Shown: positions 14,643-22,369, counted from the stretch's first letter. The stretch is DNA of 64,000 nt from Loktanella sp. M215 (GCF_021735925.1 NZ_WMEA01000001.1:2944001-3008000); one strand, 5' to 3'. Notes: a model not told the origin generated them from the sequence alone. Made by a program: numbers and translations.

Positions 14643-15572
14643 TCAGGCGTGGCTGCGGGTCGGTCTGTCGAAGACCCGGCGGCCCAGAAGCGAGGCGGTC
14701 AGGTCGACCATCAGGGACGCCGTCTTGCCGCGGTCGTCGAGGAAGGGGTTGAGCTCCACCAGATCGAGGGAGGTGACGAGGCCGCTGTCGCAGAGCATCT
14801 CCATCACCAGATGGCCTTCGCGCACGGTGGCGCCGCCGGGGACGGTGGTGCCGACGGCAGGGGCGACGCCGGGATCGAGGAAATCGACGTCGAGGCTGAC
14901 GTGCAGCATGCCGTTTGCGGCCTGCACTCGGTCGAGGAAGGCAGCGAGGGGCGTGCGGATCCCCGTCTCGTCGATCACCCGCATGTCGACGACGTCGACG
15001 TTCATGTCGAGCAGGGCGGCGTGTTCGGCGCCGTCCACGGACCGCAGGCCGATCATGCAGATGTTGCCGGGATCGACGCGGGCGGGCAGGGGCGGGAAGG
15101 CCCCAAAACCCTCGCGGCCGATGACGTAGCCGACGGGCGTTCCGTGCAGATTGCCGCTGTCGGTGGTGTTCGGCGTATGGATGTCGCTGTGGGCATCAAG
15201 CCAGAGGGCGTAGAAGGGGCGATCCTGCGATGCGGCATGGGCTGCCATGCCGGCCACGGAGCCCAGCGCCAGTGCGTGATCGCCGCCAAGGAAAATCGGC
15301 AGGCCGCGCGGGGCGGCTTCCTGTGCTGCGGCCATCAGGGTCTGGGTCCAGCCAACGTTTTCGGCCAGCGCGTGGACTTTGGGATTGGCGTGGGGCGCGA
15401 CATTCACCTGTGCCGGGGACAGGTTGCCCAGATCCTCGACCGTGTGGCCCAGCGCCGTGATCGCCTCGGCCAGACCGGCGGTGCGGTAGGCGTCGGGGCC
15501 CATCAGGCAGCCGCGGCGGCGTTTGCCGCAGTCGACCGGGGCGCCGATCAGGATGCAGTGGGTCTTGGACAT
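14643..15572 (-). CDS. rocF: Arginase
   Basis: A 309-residue ureohydrolase that splits arginine into ornithine and urea. The binuclear Mn ligands are visible in FLGGDHALALG, WLDAHSDIHTP and SLDVDFLDPG. The opening ILIGAPVDCGKRRRGCLMGP is typical of true arginases rather than agmatinases. Length is normal. Located between usg and dsbB with no sign of an arginine operon. Confidence 0.93.
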   Translation of the reverse strand: MSKTHCILIGAPVDCGKRRRGCLMGPDAYRTAGLAEAITALGHTVEDLGNLSPAQVNVAPHANPKVHALAENVGWTQTLMAAAQEAAPRGLPIFLGGDHALALGSVAGMAAHAASQDRPFYALWLDAHSDIHTPNTTDSGNLHGTPVGYVIGREGFGAFPPLPARVDPGNICMIGLRSVDGAEHAALLDMNVDVVDMRVIDETGIRTPLAAFLDRVQAANGMLHVSLDVDFLDPGVAPAVGTTVPGGATVREGHLVMEMLCDSGLVTSLDLVELNPFLDDRGKTASLMVDLTASLLGRRVFDRPTRSHA

Positions 15573-15583
15573 GGGCTGACCTT

Positions 15584-16033
15584 TCAGGTGCGGGCGCGGG
15601 CGGCGGCAATCCAGACGAGGACCAGCAGCGCCGAGAACAGCGCGTTCCAGCTGGCCATGGAGAGATGGAAGAGCTCCCAGCTGACCTGATCACACATGAT
15701 CAGGCGCGGGCCTTCGGTCGACAGCAGATCGCCGGACAATGCGCCGCCACCGCCGCCGGTGCAGGAGGAGGGGCCGGGCCACCAGCCACGCTCCACCCCG
15801 CTGTGAAAGACGCCGATGCCGCTGGTGATCGCGGCGGCAAGCGCGCCGAGCACGGGCAGGGCGGCGCCGGGGATCGCCAGCGCCAGCGCACCGATCACGA
15901 CGGCGGCGGCGTGGGGCCAGCGCTGCCAAAGACACATCTCGCAGGGCAGGTAGCCCATGAACTGAAACAGAAAGGCGCCCGCCAGCAGCAGGGCAGAGCC
16001 GCCGGCGGCCACAAGGATCAGCGTGTTGCGCAT
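15584..16033 (-). CDS. dsbB: DsbB-type disulfide bond formation protein
   Basis: A 149-residue inner-membrane protein predicted to reoxidise periplasmic DsbA. Four hydrophobic segments are visible. The first redox pair is CEMC (GYLPCEMCLWQRWPH) and the second pair flanks a Gly-rich loop (SSCTGG ... LIMCDQ). The start at MRNTLILVAAGG overlaps the upstream dedA-type stop by one base (TGATG), pointing to coupled translation. No dsbA is seen nearby. Confidence 0.87.
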   Translation of the reverse strand: MRNTLILVAAGGSALLLAGAFLFQFMGYLPCEMCLWQRWPHAAAVVIGALALAIPGAALPVLGALAAAITSGIGVFHSGVERGWWPGPSSCTGGGGGALSGDLLSTEGPRLIMCDQVSWELFHLSMASWNALFSALLVLVWIAAARART

Positions 16034-16611
16034 CAGACCACCTTGAGCAGGGCAAAGCCGCCGACCAGCAGGACGACGAATACGGTAAAGACGAGGCCGA
16101 GGCGCCGCTCGATGAATTCCTGAATGGGCGCGCCGAACCGCCACAGAAGTGCGGCCACGATGAAAAAGCGCAGCGCGCGCGCCACGATCGACGCCAGAAT
16201 GAAGATCGGTAGCGACAGGCCGGTCACACCGGAGGCGATGGTAATGACCTTGAACGGAAAGGGCGTGACACCGGCGATCAGCACGGCCCAGGCGCCCCAG
16301 TCATTATACTTGACGGCAAAAGCGTCGAATTCCGCACCCTTGCCGTAGAAGTCCAGCACCGGCTGGCCCACCGTCTCGAACAGGGCGGCACCGATGTAAT
16401 AGCCCAGCAGCGCACCAAGAACCGAGGCCACGGTTGCCACGGCGGCAATCAGAAACGCGCGGCGGGGCCTGGCGATGATCATCGGGATCATCAACACGTC
16501 GGGCGGGATCGGGAAGACGCTGCTTTCGACAAAACTGACGATGGCCAGCGCCCAAAGCGCATGAGGCGATCGTGACAGGGACATTGTCCAGTCATAAAGG
16601 CGGCGGAGCAT
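16033..16611 (-). CDS. DedA/YqaA-type membrane protein (VTT domain)
   Basis: A 192-residue polytopic membrane protein of the DedA/SNARE-associated superfamily, YqaA branch. Recognisable segments are SFVESSVFPIPPDVLM, LGALLGYYIGAALF and GVTPFPFKVITIASG, with several hydrophobic helices. Some DedA relatives act as lipid scramblases or flippases; the substrate of this one is unknown. Start chosen at MLRRLYDWTMS. Ends by overlapping the dsbB start. Confidence 0.83.
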   Translation of the reverse strand: MLRRLYDWTMSLSRSPHALWALAIVSFVESSVFPIPPDVLMIPMIIARPRRAFLIAAVATVASVLGALLGYYIGAALFETVGQPVLDFYGKGAEFDAFAVKYNDWGAWAVLIAGVTPFPFKVITIASGVTGLSLPIFILASIVARALRFFIVAALLWRFGAPIQEFIERRLGLVFTVFVVLLVGGFALLKVV

Positions 16612-16788
16612 GGACGCGATCCCGTAGTTTCTGGCGCGCTTAGGCCATACAAGACAGGCAGGCGTCAAGCCATCCGCCGCGCAACCGCTTTTTTGCGCAT
16701 TGCAGCGTCCGATTGCCGCACTACCCTGATGATCACAAAGCAGCGATCAGGCCGGGTGCTGCCCGGTTTTCAGCGAGAGGATCATGAC

Positions 16789-17646
16789 ATGAAGTGGCAG
16801 GGGCGGCGGGTCAGCCGGAACGTGGAACGGCGCAGCGGTGGTGGCGGTGGCCGCGCCATCGGCGGGATCGGTGGCATCGGCGGGATCGTGATCCTGCTGC
16901 TGGGCTGGTATTTCGGTGTCGATGTGTCCGGCATCGTCGGCAACGGCGGCGCCGGCACGGGCACCCAGCAGGTCGACAACAGCACCATCGACGCGCAGGA
17001 TCCGGAGATAGAGCAATTCGTCGGCGTGGTGCTGGCCGATACCGAGGATGTCTGGGGCGCGATCTTTCAACAGCAGGTGGGCGAGGCCTACAACCAGCCC
17101 AAGCTGGTGCTGTTCGATGGCATCACCCGGTCGGCCTGCGGCACGGCAAATGCGGCCACGGGGCCGTTCTACTGCCCGTCGGATCAGGACGTCTATCTTG
17201 ATACGGCCTTCTTTCGCACGCTCCAGCAACAGCTGGGGGCCGGCGGCGACTTTGCCGCTGCCTATGTCGTGGCCCACGAGGTCGGGCATCACGTGCAGGA
17301 CGAACTCGGGATCCTGGCAGAGACCAACCGGATGCGGTCGCAGATGAACGAGGCGGATGTCAATGCGCTGTCGGTCCGGACCGAACTGCAGGCGGATTGC
17401 TATGCGGGCATCTGGGCACAGGGGACGCAGGCGATGAACGGTACGCTGGAACCGGGCGACATCGAGGAAGCCATGAACGCGGCATCGCGGATTGGCGACG
17501 ACACCCTGCAGCGCAACGCGGGCCAGGCCGTCAGTCCAGACAGCTTTACCCACGGCACCAGCGCGCAGCGCCAGCGCTGGTTCCAGCGCGGTTTCGACAG
17601 TGGCGACATGACCGATTGCGACACCTTTTCGGCCGACCAACTTTAA
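16789..17646 (+). CDS. Neutral zinc metallopeptidase, YpfJ family
   Basis: A 285-residue membrane-anchored putative zinc peptidase. A basic N-terminus (MKWQGRRVSRNVERR) and a Gly/Ile-rich single transmembrane segment (about 25-45) precede a peptidase domain with the zinc motif HEVGHH and the downstream Glu ligand in TELQADCYAG. Family members are widespread but their substrates are unknown. Start ATG 16789 follows a GAGAGGATC ribosome site; the longer frame upstream is not family-like. Confidence 0.87.
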   Translation: MKWQGRRVSRNVERRSGGGGGRAIGGIGGIGGIVILLLGWYFGVDVSGIVGNGGAGTGTQQVDNSTIDAQDPEIEQFVGVVLADTEDVWGAIFQQQVGEAYNQPKLVLFDGITRSACGTANAATGPFYCPSDQDVYLDTAFFRTLQQQLGAGGDFAAAYVVAHEVGHHVQDELGILAETNRMRSQMNEADVNALSVRTELQADCYAGIWAQGTQAMNGTLEPGDIEEAMNAASRIGDDTLQRNAGQAVSPDSFTHGTSAQRQRWFQRGFDSGDMTDCDTFSADQL

Positions 17647-17707
17647 CGCATTTCGATCTACGGGCCCGATTGACGCGGGCCCGTAGCTTGTTTACCTGAA
17701 CCCACCG

Positions 17708-17793
17708 GCCGGTGTGGCGGAATGGTAGACGCAGGGGATTCAAAATCCCCCGATCGCAAGGTCTTGTCGGTTCGAGTCCGACCACCGGTACCA
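17708..17793 (+). tRNA. tRNA-Leu(CAA), prophage integration site
   Basis: An 86-base class II tRNA with a long variable arm. The acceptor stem GCCGGTG pairs with CACCGGT (G-T at the end pair), and discriminator A and CCA are encoded. The anticodon stem-loop GGGGA-TTCAAAA-TCCCC gives anticodon CAA (leucine, UUG codons). The 3' part from 17738 is duplicated at 54754-54810, so the element integrated here and left the tRNA intact. Confidence 0.95.
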
Positions 17794-17794
17794 A
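17738..17794 (+). repeat. attL
   Basis: Left copy of the 57-base direct repeat, from ATTCAAAATCCCCC within the anticodon arm to ACCGGTACCAA just beyond the tRNA CCA end. Identical to 54754-54810. Confidence 0.93.
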
Positions 17795-17802
17795 ATGAAA
17801 TC

Positions 17803-17824
17803 AGCCCCTTAGCGGGGCTTTTTT
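17803..17824 (+). terminator. Intrinsic terminator between tRNA-Leu and integrase
   Basis: AGCCCC-TTAGC-GGGGCT followed by T5. It lies inside the element just after attL, and could end both tRNA transcription and, on the other strand, integrase transcription. Confidence 0.7.
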
Positions 17825-17875
17825 CATATCATCCGGGATGGCAGTGCGAAATGTTTCCCACATTGTTTCCCACTT

Positions 17876-18919
17876 TCACGTTCTGTCCCCGTTCTGTTCT
17901 CGTCGCTGTTGGGCCGTCTTCGACAGCTTCTTCTGCCGTGCGGCCGATCGATACTTCGCGACCATCTCCAGCGATTTGTGACCGGTAACCGCCTGAATCT
18001 CCGAGTCGGTGCAGCCGGCCTCGGCCAGTTCTACCGCGGCAAGGTAGCGGAGGCCGTGCAGGGTATAGATCTTCGCCTCGGGCTTCTCCTCGATGATCTT
18101 GGCGCGCAAGGCCCGGAACACCTTTTCGATCCCGTCGTAGCTGATGCCCTGTGTTAGGTTCTTGGCGGAGATGAATTTGCCACGCTTAGGCAGCGTCTCC
18201 AGATAGTCGCGCAGCAGCTTGGGGCAGTAGATGGTCAGGCGGGCATCCGTCTTGTCTTGGGCGACGCTCATGTACTCGCCATCGAAATGAGACCACTCCA
18301 TCTTGGCGACATCACCCGGGCGCTGTACGGTGCCGGCGCCGACGTAGAATGCCGCGAGAGCATGACCCTCGGCCCGGGCAAGATACTCGGCCTGAAACCA
18401 TGCGGGCCACGGCTGGAATTCGCGCTGCGCCCCGAAGAGCTCGATGCCGGCGGCCGGATTCGTTGTCATCCATTCGAGCTCGATGGCATGGCGGAACAGG
18501 ATGCTGCTGATCTGGACGTACCAATCAGCCTTGCGCGGAGTGTCAGCATACTTCTCGTGGATCGCCACGATGTGCCCGCGGCGTGTAGCGGTGACATCCT
18601 TGTGGCCGTTCTTGATCCCGAATTCGTCCAGAACGGGCAGGTATTTGCGCTTGGTACCATCGGCCAGCTGGCGGAACCTGCGGCTGGCTTTGTAGCTCTG
18701 GATCAGCGCCGCCCAGTTCCGCTTCGGCTTTGGAGCCGCATGTTTGCCAGACCGGATTGCCCAGTAGATGCGGTCGTATTCATGGGTACCTGGCTCCGCA
18801 TTGATCGGAATGTATCGTTCTTTGCGCTGCCCATCCTCCATCACGGCCTGACGGTAGTAGTGATAGGCTCGACCGTTGCGGTGCTTCGTGACCGTGTTCG
18901 GCTTCGATTCCTTCTTCAA
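17876..18919 (-). CDS. int: Tyrosine-type phage integrase
   Basis: A 347-residue site-specific recombinase. Catalytic residues are visible: Arg in GTVQRPGDVAKM, His and Arg in LHGLRYLAA, His in AVTGHKSLEM and the Tyr nucleophile in VAKYRS. The N-terminal arm-binding domain is basic (HRNGRAYHYYRQ). I favour a TTG start at 18919: a GGAAGG site precedes it and it overlaps the stop of the AlpA-like gene (TTGA). An ATG at 18988 would add 23 unlikely residues. It faces attL, as expected for the enzyme that inserted the element. Confidence 0.92.
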   Translation of the reverse strand: MKKESKPNTVTKHRNGRAYHYYRQAVMEDGQRKERYIPINAEPGTHEYDRIYWAIRSGKHAAPKPKRNWAALIQSYKASRRFRQLADGTKRKYLPVLDEFGIKNGHKDVTATRRGHIVAIHEKYADTPRKADWYVQISSILFRHAIELEWMTTNPAAGIELFGAQREFQPWPAWFQAEYLARAEGHALAAFYVGAGTVQRPGDVAKMEWSHFDGEYMSVAQDKTDARLTIYCPKLLRDYLETLPKRGKFISAKNLTQGISYDGIEKVFRALRAKIIEEKPEAKIYTLHGLRYLAAVELAEAGCTDSEIQAVTGHKSLEMVAKYRSAARQKKLSKTAQQRREQNGDRT

Positions 18920-19113
18920 AGATCCAGCCCTTCCATGTGCCGTGCAGCATCGCCACGCATGATGGCTTCCAGCTCCTGCACGTCCCATCTATTCAGACGG
19001 CACGGACCCGGCAAAGCCCCATCGTCGACCAACCTGCGGAATTCGATCGGCTTCATGTCCAGAAGCAAAGCCGCAGTCCGTTCGCTGGCAAAGAGGGGTT
19101 TCGCCATGCCCAT
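18916..19113 (-). CDS. AlpA/excisionase-like small DNA-binding protein
   Basis: A 65-residue protein with a winged-helix MerR/AlpA-like pattern (ASERTAALLLDMKPIEFRRL, then DGALPGPCRLNRWDVQELE). Proteins of this type next to an integrase usually act as excisionase or regulator of integrase. Starts at TGATG on the upstream stop and runs into the integrase start. Assignment as excisionase is inferred from position. Confidence 0.7.
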   Translation of the reverse strand: MGMAKPLFASERTAALLLDMKPIEFRRLVDDGALPGPCRLNRWDVQELEAIMRGDAARHMEGLDL

Positions 19114-19442
19114 CAGTCGCGAACCTTCGACCCGACTTGATCCGGCTGCCCGTTCGCCAGTTCCAGCAGTAAGTCCGCATGGCAAGGGCCATCCAGTGGG
19201 CACCAGCAGGCGAGGTTCTTACCGCGCAGTTGAACGCGAACACTGGCGACCAGATCTACCTGTTCGGGGCGTTCCAGATGGGCGCGATAGAGCTGCACCA
19301 GGTAGGCGCGATCCCCACCCCCGTCTGCCCCACCCTGATAGGGATTGCCCCAGTTCGATGGCCGGGCCACGACGACGGTGTTCGCCGGCTTGCGCCAGCC
19401 TTTTTTGCGGGACAGTTGGATGCGGTCCGGCTGGTCAACCAT
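19113..19442 (-). CDS. DUF4326 domain phage protein
   Basis: A 109-residue protein matching the DUF4326 pattern: IQLSRKKGWRKPANTVVVAR, SNWGNPY, and a C-terminal LACWCPLDGPCHADLL with two closely spaced cysteines and a histidine that could bind metal. The family is common in phages and has no established function. Overlaps the HNH gene upstream by eight bases. Confidence 0.8.
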   Translation of the reverse strand: MVDQPDRIQLSRKKGWRKPANTVVVARPSNWGNPYQGGADGGGDRAYLVQLYRAHLERPEQVDLVASVRVQLRGKNLACWCPLDGPCHADLLLELANGQPDQVGSKVRD

Positions 19443-20085
19443 CGGCCCTCACCTTCGTGGTCTTTGTCTTCTCACGAAGCAGATGCTCGAGCTTCGCCGT
19501 CGCCATGATGACCGGCTTCAACTCGGCCGGCGCGGCGTCGTAGCCGCGGCCGAAGCGGCCATTCAGCCGCGGGCCGAGGGCCTTGGGGATCGCCTCCCAG
19601 TTCGACGGATCCGTGTTCGCCTTGTCGCCGTCCAGGCATTTGAGGCGCATGCCCTCCGGTACTGGACCGTTCTGCTTCTCCCAGAGCCAGCGGTGCTTGT
19701 GCACCGGCCGGGTCGCGGCGCCCGTCCAAGGGTTCGGTTCGTCGACGATCAGGATGACGTATCCGTCCTTTCTGTCGATCCGCTCGTGGCCGGCGCCACG
19801 GTAGGTGTGCGGGGTCTGCCCCTTCTTAAACCGGGTCCGGGCGCTGTTCGGGTTGAAAGGCATCCTCTTGCCCTTGTTCTGTGGCACCTGACCTTTCGTG
19901 AAGCAGCCGGTGCGGCCCGTCATCCAGCCCTTGCGATGGCACAGGTGCTTGATGGCGTCGATCGACACGTCCGTACGACCCGTCCATTTGCAGAACGCCG
20001 CGTGCAGGTCGCGCCGGGGCATCTGTGCCAGCTTCTCGATGAACAACAATTCCGCATCGCTGTAGGGGATCTGGCGGCCCTTCAT
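19435..20085 (-). CDS. HNH endonuclease family protein
   Basis: A 216-residue protein with an HNH-like C-terminal half: RPVHKHRWLWEKQNGPVPEG, MRLKCLDGDKANTDPSNWEA. The N-terminal half (about 1-60) looks like a helix-turn-helix (YSDAELLFIEKLA ... SIDAIKHLCHRKGW). This matches phage homing-type or HNH nucleases. Part of the leftward early operon. Confidence 0.82.
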   Translation of the reverse strand: MKGRQIPYSDAELLFIEKLAQMPRRDLHAAFCKWTGRTDVSIDAIKHLCHRKGWMTGRTGCFTKGQVPQNKGKRMPFNPNSARTRFKKGQTPHTYRGAGHERIDRKDGYVILIVDEPNPWTGAATRPVHKHRWLWEKQNGPVPEGMRLKCLDGDKANTDPSNWEAIPKALGPRLNGRFGRGYDAAPAELKPVIMATAKLEHLLREKTKTTKVRADG

Positions 20086-20339
20086 GATGCCTCCTTCGGC
20101 AGCGAAGCCTGACCCACCTGCGGCAACATCGGCAGCAGCTTCTCACCGTGCTCGGCGAAGAGCTTGGCGGCCTTAAGCTGCAGATCGGCGTTGCCCGTAA
20201 TCTTGTCGGCGACCTGGACCATTGCGCCGGCGCGCTTGACCTCCTTATCGAGATCCTCGGGCGACAAGTCCTCATCGGACAGCCGCTCGAGCTGCGCGAA
20301 CAGGTGATCGTTCAGGTCGGACAGCTTGTTCTTGGTCAT
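20082..20339 (-). CDS. Hypothetical phage protein
   Basis: An 85-residue, largely helical, charged protein (NKLSDLNDHLFAQLERLSDE ... LQLKAAKLFAEHGEKLLPML). It resembles small phage proteins found in the same position next to GapR-like genes, but I know no function. It overlaps both neighbours by four bases, supporting its reality. Confidence 0.7.
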   Translation of the reverse strand: MTKNKLSDLNDHLFAQLERLSDEDLSPEDLDKEVKRAGAMVQVADKITGNADLQLKAAKLFAEHGEKLLPMLPQVGQASLPKEAS

Positions 20340-20698
20340 ACGTCCATTCCCGTCACCGACATGTAGAGCTCCAGATCCTCGGCGTTGCTGCGCCGCTTTG
20401 CGTGGCCGGCCTTGTCCATCGCGCGGAGCTTGATGATCTGGTTGATGGCGCCGACGTTGTAGCCGCGCCCCTTGGCCTCTTTCTGGACCTCTTTGCGATC
20501 GTCACGCAGGTCGCCCATCTCGGCGATCAAGCGTTCCTGCCGCTCGATGAAACCGATCAGCTCGTCGGCGGTGACGCGGAAGGCATTCTCCCGGGTCTCC
20601 CGGTCGGCGTCGTCTTCCTTCATGGGCTTGGCGGCGCGCTGTTTGTCGGCATAGATCTTAGCCTGCGGCGACAGCTCTTGCGGGGTGGTCTTGGTCAC
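20336..20698 (-). CDS. GapR-like DNA-binding protein (DUF2312)
   Basis: A 120-residue protein whose middle (about 43-95) matches the DUF2312/GapR family: VTADELIGFIERQERLIAEM, then a coiled-coil KEVQKEAKGRGYNVGAINQI and the basic IIKLRAMDK. Caulobacter GapR encircles overtwisted AT-rich DNA and is needed for replication and cell-cycle progression. Phages often carry relatives. Here an N-terminal extension of about 40 residues and a C-terminal tail flank the core. Confidence 0.82.
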   Translation of the reverse strand: MTKTTPQELSPQAKIYADKQRAAKPMKEDDADRETRENAFRVTADELIGFIERQERLIAEMGDLRDDRKEVQKEAKGRGYNVGAINQIIKLRAMDKAGHAKRRSNAEDLELYMSVTGMDV

Positions 20699-20720
20699 TG
20701 CAGATCCTTTCGGGCTGGGG

Positions 20721-20882
20721 TCAAATCAGGGCGAACGTCGCGGCGGTCGCGGCGATCCAATATAGCGGCACGACAATCAGGGCCGCGCCGACGATATTGG
20801 GGCGCGGCGACGCGATCAGGATGCCCGCGAACATCAGGGCTGCCGCGAACATCAGAGCGATCTGGACAGCCACGACGATCAT
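20721..20882 (-). CDS. Small membrane protein
   Basis: A 53-residue protein that is nearly all hydrophobic, with two membrane segments (IVVAVQIALMFAAALMFAGI; VGAALIVVPLYWIAATAATF). The start overlaps the upstream gene's stop by four bases. Function unknown. Confidence 0.6.
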   Translation of the reverse strand: MIVVAVQIALMFAAALMFAGILIASPRPNIVGAALIVVPLYWIAATAATFALI

Positions 20883-21097
20883 GCGACGGCGACCCGCATC
20901 AGCATGAACATCACGAAGGCGAGCGCGAACAGGACGGCGGTCGTGCCGCTGTCGCTTTCCGTGTCGACGCCGGTTCGGATCGCGTGGACGATTTCGCAGA
21001 TGCCGCGTGTCGCGGAGGCGATGCCGATCGCGATGCAGGTGAGGGATGCGATGCAAAAGAACAGGCCCACCGCATCGCCGAAGCTGCCGGGGATCAT
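20879..21097 (-). CDS. Small two-pass membrane protein
   Basis: A 72-residue protein with hydrophobic segments at about 8-30 and 52-70 separated by a charged loop (RTGVDTESDSG). Overlaps both neighbours by four bases in the leftward operon. Unknown function. Confidence 0.6.
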   Translation of the reverse strand: MIPGSFGDAVGLFFCIASLTCIAIGIASATRGICEIVHAIRTGVDTESDSGTTAVLFALAFVMFMLMRVAVA

Positions 21098-21372
21098 GCC
21101 GCCACCTGCGGGCCGGTGTCGGCGGTCAGGACGCGGGCGGCGACGGTGAACCAGTAGGCGACGGCGCTTTCGGCTGTGTCGCCGGTGGCGGTCACACCGA
21201 ACAGGTCAATTTCGTGGAGGTGGGTTGCGGGGCGGCTGCTGGCGTTGGTTGCTGACAGCCATGTGCCAAAGCCGGTTGCGACACCAGCGCGGATCGCGTC
21301 GGCCCGCTTTTCCGGGGTCGCGACAGTGTAGCGAAGAAGGAAGAATTCAGAAAGGGTCTGCGGGTCTGACAT
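21094..21372 (-). CDS. Hypothetical phage protein, first gene of leftward operon
   Basis: A 92-residue soluble protein (start MSDPQTLSEFFLLRYTVATP). I recognise no domain. Its AGGAG ribosome site lies in the 3' arm of a perfect 11-bp hairpin (21376-21404), so its translation may depend on RNA structure. An alternative ATG seven codons upstream (21393) lies in the hairpin loop. Confidence 0.65.
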   Translation of the reverse strand: MSDPQTLSEFFLLRYTVATPEKRADAIRAGVATGFGTWLSATNASSRPATHLHEIDLFGVTATGDTAESAVAYWFTVAARVLTADTGPQVAA

Positions 21373-21375
21373 GGG

Positions 21376-21404
21376 ATCACTCCTGCGGTTCATGCAGGAG
21401 TGAT
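21376..21404 (-). promoter_or_regulatory. RBS-sequestering hairpin in the leftward leader
   Basis: On the minus strand ATCACTCCTGC-ATGAACC-GCAGGAGTGAT is a perfect 11-bp stem with a 7-base loop. The 3' arm contains the AGGAG ribosome site of the first leftward gene, four bases before its ATG. Confidence 0.6.
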
Positions 21405-21443
21405 AAATCTATCAAACTTAGACGGTCAAGAAGTTTCGTCTAA
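21405..21443 (-). promoter_or_regulatory. Leftward early promoter/operator region
   Basis: On the minus strand TTGACC is followed by a TTTGATAGATTT box that also occurs at the rightward promoter (22355-22366). An inverted pair TTAGACG (21418-21424) / CGTCTAA (21437-21443) flanks the -35 region, and AAACTTAGACG recurs at 22312-22322. These shared elements are the likely repressor operators. Not proven. Confidence 0.5.
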
Positions 21444-21455
21444 TTTACATAGATT

Positions 21456-21776
21456 TCATTTGCTAGACATACGAGGCTCTGCCCGTAAAAGCGGTGCGCC
21501 GAGCTCGCCGCTAGATCGTTGATCGGGGGCCGGTCGCTGCATGATAGCCAGCATCGCTGCAGTGTTTTCGGCGGTGGCGATCATCGTTCGGGTCAACTGG
21601 GCGGCAGTCGTCAGTGTTAGGCCGATCGCGATCGCCGTCGCGGGCAGAACGTAGGTCTGCAGCGCGACGCCGTTGCTGAATGCCAGGACGGCAACGACGC
21701 CGCCGACGATGGTCAGGCCGATTCCGGCGATTTCCTGAAAGCCGGTTAAAATCTTTGCAGTGGTGTAGCTTGGCAT
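21456..21776 (-). CDS. Small two-pass membrane protein behind a LexA-type box
   Basis: A 106-residue protein with two hydrophobic segments (IAGIGLTIVGGVVAVLAF; YVLPATAIAIGLTLTTAAQL) and a charged C-terminal tail. A holin-like role is possible from size and layout but not shown. Start taken at MPSYTTAKIL; ATG 21860 would add a proline-rich 28-residue extension. An exact GTTC-N7-GTTC box lies upstream at 21894. It sits apart from the main leftward operon, between it and the repressor. Confidence 0.55.
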   Translation of the reverse strand: MPSYTTAKILTGFQEIAGIGLTIVGGVVAVLAFSNGVALQTYVLPATAIAIGLTLTTAAQLTRTMIATAENTAAMLAIMQRPAPDQRSSGELGAPLLRAEPRMSSK

Positions 21777-21893
21777 CTGTAATGGTCTTTCAATGCTATA
21801 ACGTGGCGGTGGGTGGATACTGAATGACGGTATCGTGCGCCGCAACTGTTGGATGAGCATGGATTGACGGGTGCAGCGCCAATGGCTACGAAT

Positions 21894-21908
21894 GTTCCTT
21901 AATTGTTC
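21894..21908 (-). promoter_or_regulatory. LexA-type SOS box inside the prophage
   Basis: GTTC-CTTAATT-GTTC exactly fits the alphaproteobacterial LexA operator. It lies in the gap between the repressor's 3' end and a leftward membrane-protein gene. A similar match inside the integrase end (17880) shows that chance hits occur at this frequency. Confidence 0.45.
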
Positions 21909-21973
21909 TTTGTAATTTCTGAGGCGAAGTGGGTGACGGACGGCAGACTATCAGCCCTGATCAACTTGGCGGA

Positions 21974-22288
21974 TCAGTCGGGATTGACTGTCGATGCGTT
22001 GGAATTTTTGAGCAGAGGGCTTGATGATACCGCGTTCGCTATTTTCGCGGGCAACGTATCAACGCTACCTAAGTATATGAAATCAAGAGAAATTCCATAT
22101 CTTTCTCGAAGCAGGATGGCGCCGTCGATAGATATCCTGTGATCGCCGCTTTCCCATTGTGAGTAGGACTTAGGGTTCACGTCGGCTTGCTGGGCGTACT
22201 CGATCGAGGAGTAGCCGTAGTAAGCGCGCACCGCGCGCAGACGATGCGCAATGTCGGCAAACCGCCCTGAAACTTTCTTCTCTATCAT
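21974..22288 (-). CDS. Phage repressor-like XRE helix-turn-helix protein
   Basis: A 104-residue protein with an XRE-type DNA-binding domain (RFADIAHRLRAVRAYYGYSS, then QADVNPKSYSQWESGDHRIS and LRERYGISLDFIYLG). It is divergent from a Cro-like gene, the classic layout of a lysogeny switch. No C-terminal peptidase domain is present, so RecA-triggered self-cleavage is not expected. AT-rich compared with its neighbours. Confidence 0.8.
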   Translation of the reverse strand: MIEKKVSGRFADIAHRLRAVRAYYGYSSIEYAQQADVNPKSYSQWESGDHRISIDGAILLRERYGISLDFIYLGSVDTLPAKIANAVSSSPLLKNSNASTVNPD

Positions 22289-22311
22289 GCGCTTACCGTA
22301 TCATGTCGCAA

Positions 22312-22369
22312 AAACTTAGACGATCCGGTCGGCATAGGATTGACATTATCCAAATTTGATAGATTTTAT
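22312..22369 (+). promoter_or_regulatory. Rightward early promoter and operator boxes
   Basis: AAACTTAGACG (22312-22322) repeats a box from the leftward promoter. TTGACA at 22340-22345 is a consensus -35; TTTGATAGATTT at 22355-22366 is shared with the leftward promoter and overlaps the -10 region. The Cro-like gene begins at 22375. Confidence 0.5.

Noticed and set aside
17880..17894. GTTC-TGTCCCC-GTTC, a LexA-type match
   Set aside because: Lies in the last codons of the integrase gene with no gene start near. Taken as a chance hit and as a warning about the frequency of this pattern.
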